Shown: positions 54,554-63,517 of the stretch, in pieces
Position numbering within the stretch: position 1 is the first letter of the stretch
How the letters are laid out: the number at the start of each line of letters is the position of its first letter
Origin: Lentimicrobiaceae bacterium
GTDB taxonomy: Bacteria; Bacteroidota; Bacteroidia; Bacteroidales; F082
Assembly (NCBI GenBank): GCA_018661505.1
Contig: JABJIE010000028.1
Location: 33,589-97,588 of the forward strand
Direction of reading: 5' to 3'
DNA: 64,000 nt
The notes under the pieces: generated by a model
What the model was told of the DNA's origin: nothing
Database searches by the model: none
Seen by the model: the letters and a program-made list of their open reading frames with translations, nothing else
Made by a program: the position numbers and the translations under genes

Positions 54554-55513
54554 TTAAAATAAGGTCCATACAAGGAAGCCAAAGTAGGCAATTGTCAAGA
54601 ATATTCCCTCTAACCTTGATATGGTTCTCTCTTTGCGCCCAAATCGCATCGTTAGTATCAAGAATAATGACGCAATAACTAATATTCCAATCTCAATATT
54701 CAAGCTAGAGTTAAAATTAATTGGATTTATAATTGCACTGGCACCCAATACAAGAAAAATATTAAAGATATTAGAACCTAAAGCATTACCAATTGCCATG
54801 TCAGTATTTTTATTTAGTGCTGCTATTATGGATGTTATAAGTTCGGGAAGTGATGTTGCCATTGCTATTAATGTCAGACCAATGGTAGATTCTGATACTC
54901 CAATATCACTAGCAATTATAGAAGCTCCTTTTACGATCCATTTGCCACCAAAAAATAAGCCCGTTATCCCAATTAAAATAAAACTAATGGAATAAAAAAA
55001 AGGGCTCTTTTTTTTAGGTGAATTATGCTCATGATCAATTGAACCCTTTTCCTTGAATAATAAAAACATAAGCCCGGTAAAAAGAAGTAGTAGAATAATT
55101 CCATCTGATCTATTTATTGAATTAATTCCCTTGTTAACAAAGAAATTATTTGCTAATAATGCCATTATAAATATTGCCAATAGGTTTATCCACGAATCAC
55201 GTTTATATACTAGAGTGTTTACTTTTATTGGGTAAATTATTGCACAAATACCTATTATCAGCAGAGTATTCATGATATTACTTCCTAAAACATTTCCAAT
55301 TGCCAAATCTGTGTTTCCTTCAACACTAGCAAAAACGTTTATTACCAGTTCGGGTAAAGAGGTGCCCAGCGCAACTATAGTTAAACCAATTATTAGTTGC
55401 GGTAATCCTAACCTTTCCCCAACTGATGAGGCTCCATCTATTAATAGCTTTGCTCCAACAATAAGGAAAACAAACCCAAGTATAAAAAGTAAGTATATTA
55501 ATATGGTGTCCAT
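54554..55513 (-). CDS. Sodium/calcium exchanger family antiporter (YrbG-type)
   Basis: 319 residues with ten TM helices in two inverted halves. The alpha repeats are plain: ALGTSLPELVINVFASVEG plus AIGNVLGSNIMNTLLIIG in the first half, and AMATSLPELITSIIAALNK plus AIGNALGSNIFNIFLVLG in the second. These hold the ion-binding Glu and Asn/Ser residues. It exchanges calcium for sodium or protons across the inner membrane. A charged loop (KEKGSIDHEHNSPKKK) separates the halves. It lies 15 nt downstream of the YggS gene, probably in one transcript. Confidence 0.93.
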   Translation of the reverse strand: MDTILIYLLFILGFVFLIVGAKLLIDGASSVGERLGLPQLIIGLTIVALGTSLPELVINVFASVEGNTDLAIGNVLGSNIMNTLLIIGICAIIYPIKVNTLVYKRDSWINLLAIFIMALLANNFFVNKGINSINRSDGIILLLLFTGLMFLLFKEKGSIDHEHNSPKKKSPFFYSISFILIGITGLFFGGKWIVKGASIIASDIGVSESTIGLTLIAMATSLPELITSIIAALNKNTDMAIGNALGSNIFNIFLVLGASAIINPINFNSSLNIEIGILVIASLFLILTMRFGRKERTISRLEGIFLTIAYFGFLVWTLF

Positions 55514-55528
55514 AATAAATAATGGGAA

Positions 55529-56200
55529 CTAGATGTGGGTTCTTTCTCCAAAAATCAATGTTCCTAATCTAACAATTGTACTTCCCTCTTCTATTGCAAT
55601 TTTATAGTCACCTGACATTCCCATGGATATTTCTTCAAAATAATCATATGTTGAGTAGCATGTAGCTTTTAATTTATTGAAGGACTTTAAAAGGTTACCG
55701 AATTCTGTTTTGATTTGAATATTGTCATCCGTAAATGTTGCCATCCCCATTACTCCCACAAACCTGATATTATCCATATTGTTAGTTGCTTTATTTTGAA
55801 TAATATCAATGGCTTCATTATATGATAATCCAAACTTTGTTTCTTCATCTGCTATATGAAATTGTAGAAGACAATCAATTGTACGGTTATTTTTTTCAGC
55901 CTGTTTATTTATTTCCTTTGCTAATTTAAGGCTATCTACAGAGTGTATTAAAGAAACAAATGGGGCTATTAATTTTACTTTATTAGTTTGCATATGGCCT
56001 ATGAAATGCCATTCTATATCTTCTGGTAAAAGTGCATGCTTAGAGGCCATATCCTGAGCTTTATTTTCGCCAAAAACCCTTTGGCCAGCATCATATGCTT
56101 CCATTATATCCTCAATGGGTTTTGTTTTGGATACAGCAACTAGCTTTGTAGTGGATGGTAATTTATTCTTTAAATTGATCAGATTATCTTTAATACTCAT
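55529..56200 (-). CDS. yggS: YggS-family PLP-binding protein
   Basis: PLP homeostasis protein with the alanine-racemase-like barrel. The PLP Lys is in LVAVSKTKPIEDI near residue 25; VFGENKAQDMASKH, WHFIGHMQTNKVK and the C-terminal ISMGMSGDYKIAIEEGSTIVRLG, which holds the phosphate-binding Ser-Gly, are diagnostic when read in pieces. The length is 223. It binds PLP and regulates vitamin B6 and amino acid metabolism in many bacteria. It leads a transcript with the antiporter and perhaps the barrel protein. Confidence 0.93.
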   Translation of the reverse strand: MSIKDNLINLKNKLPSTTKLVAVSKTKPIEDIMEAYDAGQRVFGENKAQDMASKHALLPEDIEWHFIGHMQTNKVKLIAPFVSLIHSVDSLKLAKEINKQAEKNNRTIDCLLQFHIADEETKFGLSYNEAIDIIQNKATNNMDNIRFVGVMGMATFTDDNIQIKTEFGNLLKSFNKLKATCYSTYDYFEEISMGMSGDYKIAIEEGSTIVRLGTLIFGERTHI

Positions 56201-56396
56201 CTGAATTTTTTTACAAATTTAAATTTTACCATGGTACTACCAATATTTTTCAATTAATACAACGGTTAATTTTTCTGAATTCATATTAATAATTGTAAGC
56301 GACATTTGAATTATGTATTTATTTGGAATCTAATAAGAAGGATTATTGATTCAAAATTTTGTTATTTCCATTTTAATCACTTAATACATAAAATGG

Positions 56397-56786
56397 TTAA
56401 CAATTATCAATGACATTCATTAATTTCTGTTGAATTTCCTCAAGGTGACAGCCGATAGAATCATTATCTACTGCGCTGAAAGCAGCAACTGGGTTTATGG
56501 CTGATACTTCTATTGATTCGTCATCATTTTCTTCAAGGATAATATTGCAAGGCAGGAAAACGCCTGCTTTCAGTTCTTGTTGCAATAGTTTGTATGCAGC
56601 CTCTGGAATACAGGCCCCAAGTATTATATATCTTTTGAAATCCACATCAAGTTTCTTTTTTAGAGTTTGCTGAACATTTATTTCTGTTAGAACTCCAAAG
56701 CCTTCCTGTTTTAACTCCTCTCTAACACTTGATTCAATTTCCTCAAATGAAGCATTAATTATCATTTTGCTATAAAAATATTCCAT
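56397..56786 (-). CDS. DUF302 protein
   Basis: 129 residues forming the DUF302 fold: the N-terminal FEEIESSVREELKQEGFGVLT and the central YIILGACIPEAAYKLLQQ with the final IEVSAINPVAAFSA. Members are small cytoplasmic or secreted proteins with unknown biochemistry, sometimes near heavy-metal or sulfur genes. It has no signal peptide. It lies 25 nt after the aromatic amino acid hydroxylase on the same strand, so the two are probably co-transcribed, which may be a useful functional hint. Confidence 0.88.
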   Translation of the reverse strand: MEYFYSKMIINASFEEIESSVREELKQEGFGVLTEINVQQTLKKKLDVDFKRYIILGACIPEAAYKLLQQELKAGVFLPCNIILEENDDESIEVSAINPVAAFSAVDNDSIGCHLEEIQQKLMNVIDNC

Positions 56787-56811
56787 TCTAATTATTGTGG
56801 GTTATTAGTTT

Positions 56812-58521
56812 TTAATTGACAACACTATCAATTATTAATGAAGACTCAGGCTGTGTTTGTTTCTTTTCCATAAGGTAACTCTTAACTTCTTTTTTGAGAG
56901 TTGAGTCATTAGCTAGTTCAAAAATCTCGGTGGGAAGTAGCCATTCTTTTTCATAACTAGTTTGAATTTCCGCCCAAATATCTTTTAGCTCCGATCTGCC
57001 TAGTTTCTTTTCACGTATTTTTCCTACTTTTTCATATAGATTATTTAGACTGGAAGTCTTTTCATCATAAATAATTTTGTGAGTTTTCTCTTTTGGCGGG
57101 TCAAACCTAAGACCAAATCCATCTGCATCTGCTGGCCCACTGAAAGCACTTGATATTGTTTCACCAATTGCCATATCGTATCTTCCCCAAGCTGGTTCAA
57201 ATAAAGTTTTACCCTTATGTGACACAACACAGTTGTCGAAACTCAACAAGAGCAGCTTTCCATCTTCTCGAATAGTTCTAACTAGAATACCCTCCACTTT
57301 AATGCCTGATTCAAATGAGAACTTGCATTTTTTATTAATTTCTATACCAATATTATCCAAATCGGAATCTGATAAAAACCTTGTTGGGGTTAGTGTGCCT
57401 TTTATTTTTCCAATGGGCGATCCAAATCCATCTTTGTGAGATTCTGTTCCTTCACCAGGTATAACTTTATTATTATAATTAAGAGTGGTAGGCCCCGTAG
57501 TATTAATATATATGGGGCTCCCCATATGGATGATTATATCAGTAAAAGTGCCTGATACTTGGAGCCCTGATGAATACTCTAAAGTTGATGTTGACCCTGA
57601 TTCTATTGCTTTCATTATTCCACCTAGTCCTCCAGTTCGGATTGCCATTTGATTTGCAAATTCTTCCAAAACAGTATTAAGATGTTTAAAATTTGGAGTA
57701 ACGAAAAGTTGAGGTTGGGGAGCTGTTATATCAAAACTGTAGTCTTTTGCATCAATTGTATACAATATCTTCTTCACATTATATTTTAATGCACTTTTAC
57801 TTTCACCAATTGATGATAATAGTCCTGCACCATATATTTTAGGATTATTAATATTGCCCACTAAACCGTATTCTACAGTCCACCAGTGAAGATTACGAAT
57901 TAAGGTCATTTCAGATGGCATTCCTGCATTATCCATTACTTTGGAAAGTAAATTTTCAGCAGTTTTTATGCTATTTGCTGAAGTGGCAGGATCTGCTTTT
58001 AGAATAGATAAGTGCCTTATTGCTTCGTAGATTGAGTAGTCAGATTTAGATGAAAATGCTTTTGATCCAATTTCTCCAAAGTTTTTTAAATAATCAGCAT
58101 ATTCTCTGTCTGCTATTATAGGGGCATGTCCAGCTGCTTCATGAATAATGTCAGGTGCAGGAGTATACTCAATTTGGTCTGCCGACCTTATATCTGCTGC
58201 TATTACCAGCACTCTGTGTTTTTGAAACTCCATAAATGCTGAAGGAGGAATAAACCCATCAACTGTAACTGCCGCCCAGCCAATCTTTTCAAGTGATTTA
58301 TTCATCTCATTAAGATTAGGAATTCTATTGATAGTTATTCCAGACTTCTTTAATCCTTTGAGATAAGAGCTGTGTGCAACTTTTTTTAAATAAGTTCTAT
58401 TTTGTTTCATTACAGCTCGCCATACTGAATGGTTTTGAGCAGAGTATCTAGCATACTCTTGATCCACAATGAATGACTTTAAATGATTTGGAAGATTATT
58501 AATTATTTGATTTGAGTCCAT
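56812..58521 (-). CDS. Aromatic amino acid hydroxylase with C-terminal extension
   Basis: Biopterin-dependent, iron-dependent monooxygenase. The iron ligands are His127 and His132 in IIHEAAGHAP and Glu217 in WWTVEYGLVG, with TPAPD and IGESKSAL as further family marks. The catalytic domain covers residues of about 20 to 310. The remaining 260 residues, including SSGLQVSGTF and EPAWGRYDMAIGET, are an added domain not found in proteobacterial phenylalanine hydroxylase (about 260-290 residues in all). The long form is known in Bacteroidota. The reaction is most likely phenylalanine to tyrosine, but tryptophan cannot be excluded. Followed by DUF302. Confidence 0.85.
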   Translation of the reverse strand: MDSNQIINNLPNHLKSFIVDQEYARYSAQNHSVWRAVMKQNRTYLKKVAHSSYLKGLKKSGITINRIPNLNEMNKSLEKIGWAAVTVDGFIPPSAFMEFQKHRVLVIAADIRSADQIEYTPAPDIIHEAAGHAPIIADREYADYLKNFGEIGSKAFSSKSDYSIYEAIRHLSILKADPATSANSIKTAENLLSKVMDNAGMPSEMTLIRNLHWWTVEYGLVGNINNPKIYGAGLLSSIGESKSALKYNVKKILYTIDAKDYSFDITAPQPQLFVTPNFKHLNTVLEEFANQMAIRTGGLGGIMKAIESGSTSTLEYSSGLQVSGTFTDIIIHMGSPIYINTTGPTTLNYNNKVIPGEGTESHKDGFGSPIGKIKGTLTPTRFLSDSDLDNIGIEINKKCKFSFESGIKVEGILVRTIREDGKLLLLSFDNCVVSHKGKTLFEPAWGRYDMAIGETISSAFSGPADADGFGLRFDPPKEKTHKIIYDEKTSSLNNLYEKVGKIREKKLGRSELKDIWAEIQTSYEKEWLLPTEIFELANDSTLKKEVKSYLMEKKQTQPESSLIIDSVVN

Positions 58522-58674
58522 TCGAATTATTTAGAAAAAATATTAATTACCTCAAAAATAAAAATTATTTACTTCTTTTGGTAGATATTTCAGTAAATGA
58601 TTCAACTTTGCAGAATTGAATAAATTATACCTCTGCTAAAGTTTAAAATTGATGAATACGAGTAAAATTAGTAC

Positions 58675-59901
58675 ATGGTAGAAAAACCAAATATCTTTGT
58701 ATCTCTTCCTGTGATTAATGAATCACAAAATATACCAAGCCTACTTGATTGTTTGAAATCTCAGACACTTAAGAGTTATAAATTGGTAGTCTGTGTCAAT
58801 CAATATGATGAATGGTGGGAGAACGATGGTTTTAAACCAGTATGTTTAGATAACCTTAAAAGCCTACAATTATTTTCCAATACAAATGAATTTGATGTTG
58901 TGTTAATTGATAAATCTTCCAAGGGAAATGGTTGGACGAGAAAAAAAGGAGGTGTTGGATGGGCACGAAAGATACTGATGGATAAAATAACCAATATTGC
59001 TGGAAGCTCTGATATAATAGTTAGTATTGATGCTGATACTTATTATCCTCCTAATTATCTTCAAGTCATTCAGGATTTTTTTGTTAATCATAATAACTTA
59101 TTGGGATTAGCCCTTCCATATTATCATAGGCTGGATGGTAATCATACGGACAGATTAATATTGAGGTACGAAATATATATGCGCTACTATTTGTTAAACA
59201 TGATGCGTATAAATAATCCCTATGGTTTTACTGCACTGGGGTCTGCAATGGCATTTCCAGTTTGGGCTTACAAAAAAGTAGGAGGATTAACACCTGTAGC
59301 TGCAGGCGAAGACTTCTATTTTCTGCAAAAGTTGATTAAATCAGGTAGAATAGGTATTTGGGCTGATACAATTGCTTATCCCTCACCAAGATTATCTAGC
59401 AGAGTAGCCTTTGGAACAGGTCCAGCTCTTATAAAAGGATTGAAAGGTGATTGGACTTCTTATCCAAATTATAACATTTCTTATTTCGATGACATAAAGG
59501 CTTCATTTGATACGTTTACAAAACTTTTTAATGATAACGTTTATACTCCCATGGATGAATACCTTGCTTATAAGTTTAATAATCAGGATATATGGGCCCC
59601 TCTAAGAAATAATTATAGGGATAAGGATAATTTTATTAAAGCTTGTGTAAATAAAATTGATGGTTTAAGAATCCTTCAATTCCTACATTGGAAGGTGGAT
59701 AAAAATGATCTGAATAGTGAAAGAAATTTATTTGTATTTTTAAGTCAGTTTTTGAAGTCGTCGGAGAATAAAGATTTTATCGATTCCATTGAAGATTTTG
59801 ATTTTGAAAACATTGACATTGACTCCTTGAAGAATATCAGAGATATACTCTTCAAAAATGAAATGCATCAAAGAAAAACCCAAATTCTAAATTACAATTA
59901 A
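58675..59901 (+). CDS. Glycosyltransferase family 2 protein
   Basis: 408 residues of a GT-A transferase. VSLPVINESQNIPSLLDCLK forms the N-terminal strand-loop-helix, DIIVSIDADTYYPPNYL carries the DxD-like Asp-Ala-Asp motif binding metal and sugar nucleotide, and AAGEDFYFLQKLIKSG holds the catalytic acidic residue region (ED). The last 100 residues are helical and charged. It has no TM helix. The target sugar is unknown. The stop (TAA) is 4 nt before the miaA ATG, which indicates one transcript, although no functional link is evident. Confidence 0.85.
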   Translation: MVEKPNIFVSLPVINESQNIPSLLDCLKSQTLKSYKLVVCVNQYDEWWENDGFKPVCLDNLKSLQLFSNTNEFDVVLIDKSSKGNGWTRKKGGVGWARKILMDKITNIAGSSDIIVSIDADTYYPPNYLQVIQDFFVNHNNLLGLALPYYHRLDGNHTDRLILRYEIYMRYYLLNMMRINNPYGFTALGSAMAFPVWAYKKVGGLTPVAAGEDFYFLQKLIKSGRIGIWADTIAYPSPRLSSRVAFGTGPALIKGLKGDWTSYPNYNISYFDDIKASFDTFTKLFNDNVYTPMDEYLAYKFNNQDIWAPLRNNYRDKDNFIKACVNKIDGLRILQFLHWKVDKNDLNSERNLFVFLSQFLKSSENKDFIDSIEDFDFENIDIDSLKNIRDILFKNEMHQRKTQILNYN

Positions 59902-59905
59902 TGGC

Positions 59906-60817
59906 ATGCATAATTTGATTACAATACTAGGGCCAACAGCAGCTGGAAAGACTTCACTTGCCGCTAAACTTGCTGCCCTCATAAATGGAGAAATAATAAG
60001 TGCAGATTCCAGACAATTATACAAGAGGATGGATATCGGAACGGGCAAGGATCTTTCGGATTATGTCGTAGATGGTGTATCCATACCATATCACCTTATA
60101 GATATTGTAGAACCCGGAGTAAAGTATAATGTGTTTGAATATATGAGAGCATTTGCTGTAGCATTTACTAGTGTTATTGACAAAGGCAAGATACCTATAT
60201 TTTCAGGTGGAAGTGGAATGTATCTTGATGCAATACTAAGTGGGTATGAACTTTCTAAGGTTCCCAACGATAATTCCTTAAGAGAAGAAATGTCAAATTT
60301 GTCCTTTGATAAATTAATTCAGAGACTAAAGTCATATGGTCCTCTCCATAATATCTCGGATATTACCAGTGATGAGCGATTATATAGAGCTATAGAAATT
60401 GCTGAATTTCAATTTAAGAATAGAGTTTCCTCACTTGAGATACCTGAGTTTAATTCAATAAACTTTGGGATAATGTATAATCTAGATGATGTCAGAAATC
60501 GCATAGAGAAACGCCTTATTCAAAGGATAGATGAGGGAATGGTAGATGAGGTAAAAAGACTTATAGATGAAGGCTTGAATCCAGATGATTTAATTTATTA
60601 TGGCCTGGAGTATAAATTTGTTACCAACTATATTACTGGAAAAGTTAACTTCAAACAAATGTATAACCAGTTGAATATAGCTATAGGTCAATTTGCAAAA
60701 AAGCAAATGACCTGGTTTAGAAAGATGGAAAAAAAAGGCGTTAAGATCATTTGGATTGATGGCCAAATTAGTGAAAGTGAGAAAATAGCATTTATGCTGA
60801 GCAAACTAAAAAGCTAG
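59906..60817 (+). CDS. miaA: tRNA dimethylallyltransferase
   Basis: Adds an isopentenyl group to A37 of tRNAs that read UNN codons. Walker A-like GPTAAGKTS is at residues 9-17, then ISADSRQLYKRMDIGTGK, IPYHLIDIVEPGVKYNVFEY and the segment FSGGSGMYLDAI, all typical. The central insertion and the C-terminal QFAKKQMTWFRK with WIDG complete the fold. 303 residues. It lies directly after the glycosyltransferase gene and converges on trxB. Confidence 0.95.
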   Translation: MHNLITILGPTAAGKTSLAAKLAALINGEIISADSRQLYKRMDIGTGKDLSDYVVDGVSIPYHLIDIVEPGVKYNVFEYMRAFAVAFTSVIDKGKIPIFSGGSGMYLDAILSGYELSKVPNDNSLREEMSNLSFDKLIQRLKSYGPLHNISDITSDERLYRAIEIAEFQFKNRVSSLEIPEFNSINFGIMYNLDDVRNRIEKRLIQRIDEGMVDEVKRLIDEGLNPDDLIYYGLEYKFVTNYITGKVNFKQMYNQLNIAIGQFAKKQMTWFRKMEKKGVKIIWIDGQISESEKIAFMLSKLKS

Positions 60818-60863
60818 AAATAATAGTATGCTAACCACACTAAATATTTCCAATTAAATGCAA

Positions 60864-61802
60864 TTATTGCTCTCCTAGGAACCTTTCTGATTCTATAGCC
60901 GCCATACATCCAGTGCCTGCAGCAGTTACAGCCTGACGATAGTGTTTGTCTTGAACATCACCGGCAGCAAATATACCTTGTATATTCGTTGCTGTTGAAT
61001 CGGCTTTTGTTATCAAGTAACCGGTTTCATCCATGTCAATCATATCCTTAAATAGCTGGGTATTGGGTTTGTGACCAATTGCAACAAAAAATCCATCTAT
61101 TTTTATTTTCCTTTCTTCTCCTGTCTTATTATTTGTGAGAATAGCCCCATTTAATGCTTTTGTAAATCCCTCTTCAGTACCTACAATTTCCTTAACCTCT
61201 GTATCCCATAATATTTCAATGTTTGGAGTTTTGAAAACACGATTTTGCATGGCCTTGGAAGCTCTTAGCTTATCACGTCTGTGAATTAAGTATACCTTAT
61301 TCACAATGTTAGAAAGATAGGTTGCCTCTTCTGCAGCAGTATCTCCACCTCCAACAACAGCAACATCCATTCCTTTATAGAAAAATCCATCACATGTAGC
61401 ACAGGCAGAAACACCACCTCCCTTGAATTTTTCTTCTGACTCAAGGCCAAGGTATTGAGCTGTTGCACCGGTAGCGATTATAATTGTTTCAGCTAAAATT
61501 TCTTTTCCATCGTCTATGTCAACTTTAAAGGGTCTTTTTGTCACATTCACATTTGTTACCATCCCCCACCTTACATCGGTGCCAAAACGTGTAGCTTGAG
61601 CCTTCATATCTTCCATCATCTTTGGACCATCAATTCCATCAGGGTATCCAGGAAAATTATCCACTTCTGTTGTGGTTGTTAATTGACCGCCAGGTTGCAA
61701 GCCTTCATACATTATTGGTTTTAAATCAGCACGCGCAGCATATATTGCTGCAGTATATCCTGCAGGACCAGATCCTATGATTAAACACTTTGTTTTTTCC
61801 AT
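60864..61802 (-). CDS. trxB: Thioredoxin reductase
   Basis: FAD enzyme that reduces thioredoxin with NADPH. FAD motif IIGSGPAGYTAAIYAAR near the N-terminus, redox-active CATCDG at about residue 134, NADPH motif VVGGGDTAAEEATYL and the C-terminal FAAGDVQDKHYRQAVTAAGTG. I use ATG 61802 (312 residues), since the longer frame to 61850 adds 16 residues not found in the family. A -7 element is seen at 61928-61935, giving a leader of about 120 nt. Confidence 0.95.
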   Translation of the reverse strand: MEKTKCLIIGSGPAGYTAAIYAARADLKPIMYEGLQPGGQLTTTTEVDNFPGYPDGIDGPKMMEDMKAQATRFGTDVRWGMVTNVNVTKRPFKVDIDDGKEILAETIIIATGATAQYLGLESEEKFKGGGVSACATCDGFFYKGMDVAVVGGGDTAAEEATYLSNIVNKVYLIHRRDKLRASKAMQNRVFKTPNIEILWDTEVKEIVGTEEGFTKALNGAILTNNKTGEERKIKIDGFFVAIGHKPNTQLFKDMIDMDETGYLITKADSTATNIQGIFAAGDVQDKHYRQAVTAAGTGCMAAIESERFLGEQ

Positions 61803-61927
61803 CACGTTACATTTTTTTTCTTTGGGCATATCCCTCAAACAGAATGCCATAATGTTTGCTTATCTGATAATAAGGGTTAAAGTATATTTTTAATGACACA
61901 ATGTCTGAACATAATACTTTAAACTGG

Positions 61928-61935
61928 ACAAAGAT
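61928..61935 (-). promoter_or_regulatory. -7 promoter element for trxB
   Basis: TATCTTTG on the minus strand, exact TAnnTTTG, about 125 nt before the ATG at 61802. Confidence 0.4.
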
Positions 61936-61982
61936 ACAAACTAATAAATGTAAAATGGAATAACAATTTGGTTAAAATATAT

Positions 61983-62018
61983 TACTTTTGCCCCCCTAAA
62001 CCGGGGTGTGGCGCAGTT
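61983..62018 (+). pseudogene. Truncated tRNA-Pro: promoter and first 17 nt only
   Basis: Bases 62002-62018 are identical to the first 17 nt of the intact tRNA-Pro at 63927 (CGGGGTGTGGCGCAGTT), then the sequence diverges inside the D loop. A TACTTTTG -7 element at 61983-61990 stands 11 nt before it, just as a TATCTTTG stands 12 nt before the intact gene. No other part of a tRNA follows. It is a broken copy, not a working gene. Confidence 0.8.
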
Positions 62019-62221
62019 CGGGAATAAAATTATAAAACATTGTAAATATGATTATAAACACTTATTACTTAAAACAAATAAATTTAACTTAAAACAATTA
62101 GTTTCATTTTGTCACTCGCTATTTTTACAAAATAACAGTAATCTTATTAGGTACAAAGTCACCACATTCTCCATCAAACCCAACAGCAACAATATACTTG
62201 GTGTTACATTTTTAGCTAAAA

Positions 62222-62248
62222 GAAGAGGGTTCAAAGCAAACCCTCTTC
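62222..62248 (-). terminator. Terminator of the glycine-zipper lipoprotein gene
   Basis: GAAGAGGGTT and AACCCTCTTC form a perfect 10-bp stem with a 7-nt loop. On the minus strand it is followed by TTTTAG, and it lies 48 nt after the lipoprotein stop. Confidence 0.75.
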
Positions 62249-62296
62249 CATCTACTAGTCAAATAACAATTAGTGTCTTAATTATCAATTTACTAA

Positions 62297-63517
62297 TTAG
62301 AATACATATGTTACGGTATATGTTTTACCATTACTACTAGTTATTGTGACATTATCAACAACGCCCTCATCTCCTCCTGGAATATAAAATGTTGCTTGTC
62401 CTCCAACATCACTATTATTAGTTGCTGAATTTGAATATCCATCAGTACCAACAATAGAGAAGCTAATACTACAATCTGCAACAGGAGGAACGAGTGTAGC
62501 TGTAACGGTAACTCCTTCTCCAGGACCTGGGTCAGAAGGTGATGGGGATCCACTAACAAATTGTACTTCAGTACATGATGAGGCAGTCATCGGTTCTTCA
62601 TATAAACAAACCTCTGTGGATCCACCCCAATCAGCGTCTTCTAGTTTCACTGCATCAATCTCAATTGTCTTATTAATTCCACCGTCAGGTAGTTTAAAAT
62701 TGGCAATTGCAACAGGTGCATAACCATCAATAGATACAACAATATTAGCATTAGCACCAAACATGTTTAATGGAATGGACCCACCAACTTCAGTTTTTCC
62801 TGTCAGCATAAAATACTGCGGATCACCATCTTTATTATTCATAGTCCAATTTGCATACCATGTTGTTAAAACACCAACCGTTCCACCAACTATTGCTATA
62901 GTTGCAATTGCAGGTGCCGTTGCTGTTCCAACAACTGCCCCAGTAACAATAGCTGCTCCGGTACCCATTATCGCACCAACACCCAATCCTAAAGCTTTAC
63001 CACCATTTTTCTGTGGAAGTTTACCCACTGCTTCATAATACTCATTAGCACTAATAAGACCATCTTCCCAGTCCTTTTGTATTTGTGCCATTTCTTCATT
63101 ATTCTTTTTAACTATATCACCCACACTTTTTACTAAACCTGGGCCAAGTCCATTATCCAGTGTTGGTACAAAATCCAATAAACTACAATCAGGGCCATCA
63201 AGAAGATTTTTGGCAGAAGATTTTTTATTATTTTCAAATTCAACAATATGATTTAACGCATCTAAATATTGCTGTGCGGATGCAATGTATTCATCTACAT
63301 AAGGTTTAACATCCTCAATAGGCATACTTGTAAAATCTACAGTTTCAAATTCCTGATTCTTAACAATAAAATTATATTGCGCGTCATATACATTATTTAC
63401 TGAAGAACTATATTCTGAAACTGAATCGCTTCCAGGACCGTCATCATCTTTTTCACATGATGGAAATATCAATAATGCTGATAAAACTGAAATTAAAATA
63501 AGGTTTTTCTTTTTCAT
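62297..63517 (-). CDS. Lipoprotein with a central glycine-rich hydrophobic segment
   Basis: 406 residues, not recognised as a known gene. Signal peptide with lipobox Cys21 (LIFPSCEKDDD). Residues 35-170 are helical and charged with IQKDWEDGLISANEYYEAVG. Residues 174-221 form a long Gly/Ala/Ile-rich hydrophobic stretch with GxxxG spacing (GLGVGAIMGTGAAIVTGAVVG), like glycine-zipper membrane segments. The C-terminal 180 residues are beta-rich, with Pro-rich SPSPSDPGPGEG and an Ig/Big-like end (VTITSSNGKTYTVTYVF). It lies alone between a tRNA-Pro fragment and the intact tRNA-Pro, which suggests acquired DNA. Confidence 0.75.
   Translation of the reverse strand: MKKKNLILISVLSALLIFPSCEKDDDGPGSDSVSEYSSSVNNVYDAQYNFIVKNQEFETVDFTSMPIEDVKPYVDEYIASAQQYLDALNHIVEFENNKKSSAKNLLDGPDCSLLDFVPTLDNGLGPGLVKSVGDIVKKNNEEMAQIQKDWEDGLISANEYYEAVGKLPQKNGGKALGLGVGAIMGTGAAIVTGAVVGTATAPAIATIAIVGGTVGVLTTWYANWTMNNKDGDPQYFMLTGKTEVGGSIPLNMFGANANIVVSIDGYAPVAIANFKLPDGGINKTIEIDAVKLEDADWGGSTEVCLYEEPMTASSCTEVQFVSGSPSPSDPGPGEGVTVTATLVPPVADCSISFSIVGTDGYSNSATNNSDVGGQATFYIPGGDEGVVDNVTITSSNGKTYTVTYVF

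Larger units (their letters stand above)
61803..62296. other. Non-coding region with trxB promoter, tRNA fragment and terminator
   Basis: A gap of about 490 nt. It holds the trxB promoter, the broken tRNA-Pro 5' end (62002-62018) with its own -7 element, and the terminator of the lipoprotein gene (62222-62248). A 27-codon minus-strand frame, stop at 62125-62127, reads like the end of a protein (KYIVAVGFDGECGDF) and may be a gene remnant; support is weak. Confidence 0.6.

Noticed and set aside
62008..62340. Plus-strand 110-codon frame after the tRNA-Pro fragment
   Set aside because: It is rich in Lys, Asn and Leu of low complexity, crosses the terminator hairpin and the 3' end of the lipoprotein gene, and begins inside the tRNA fragment. 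No protein features.
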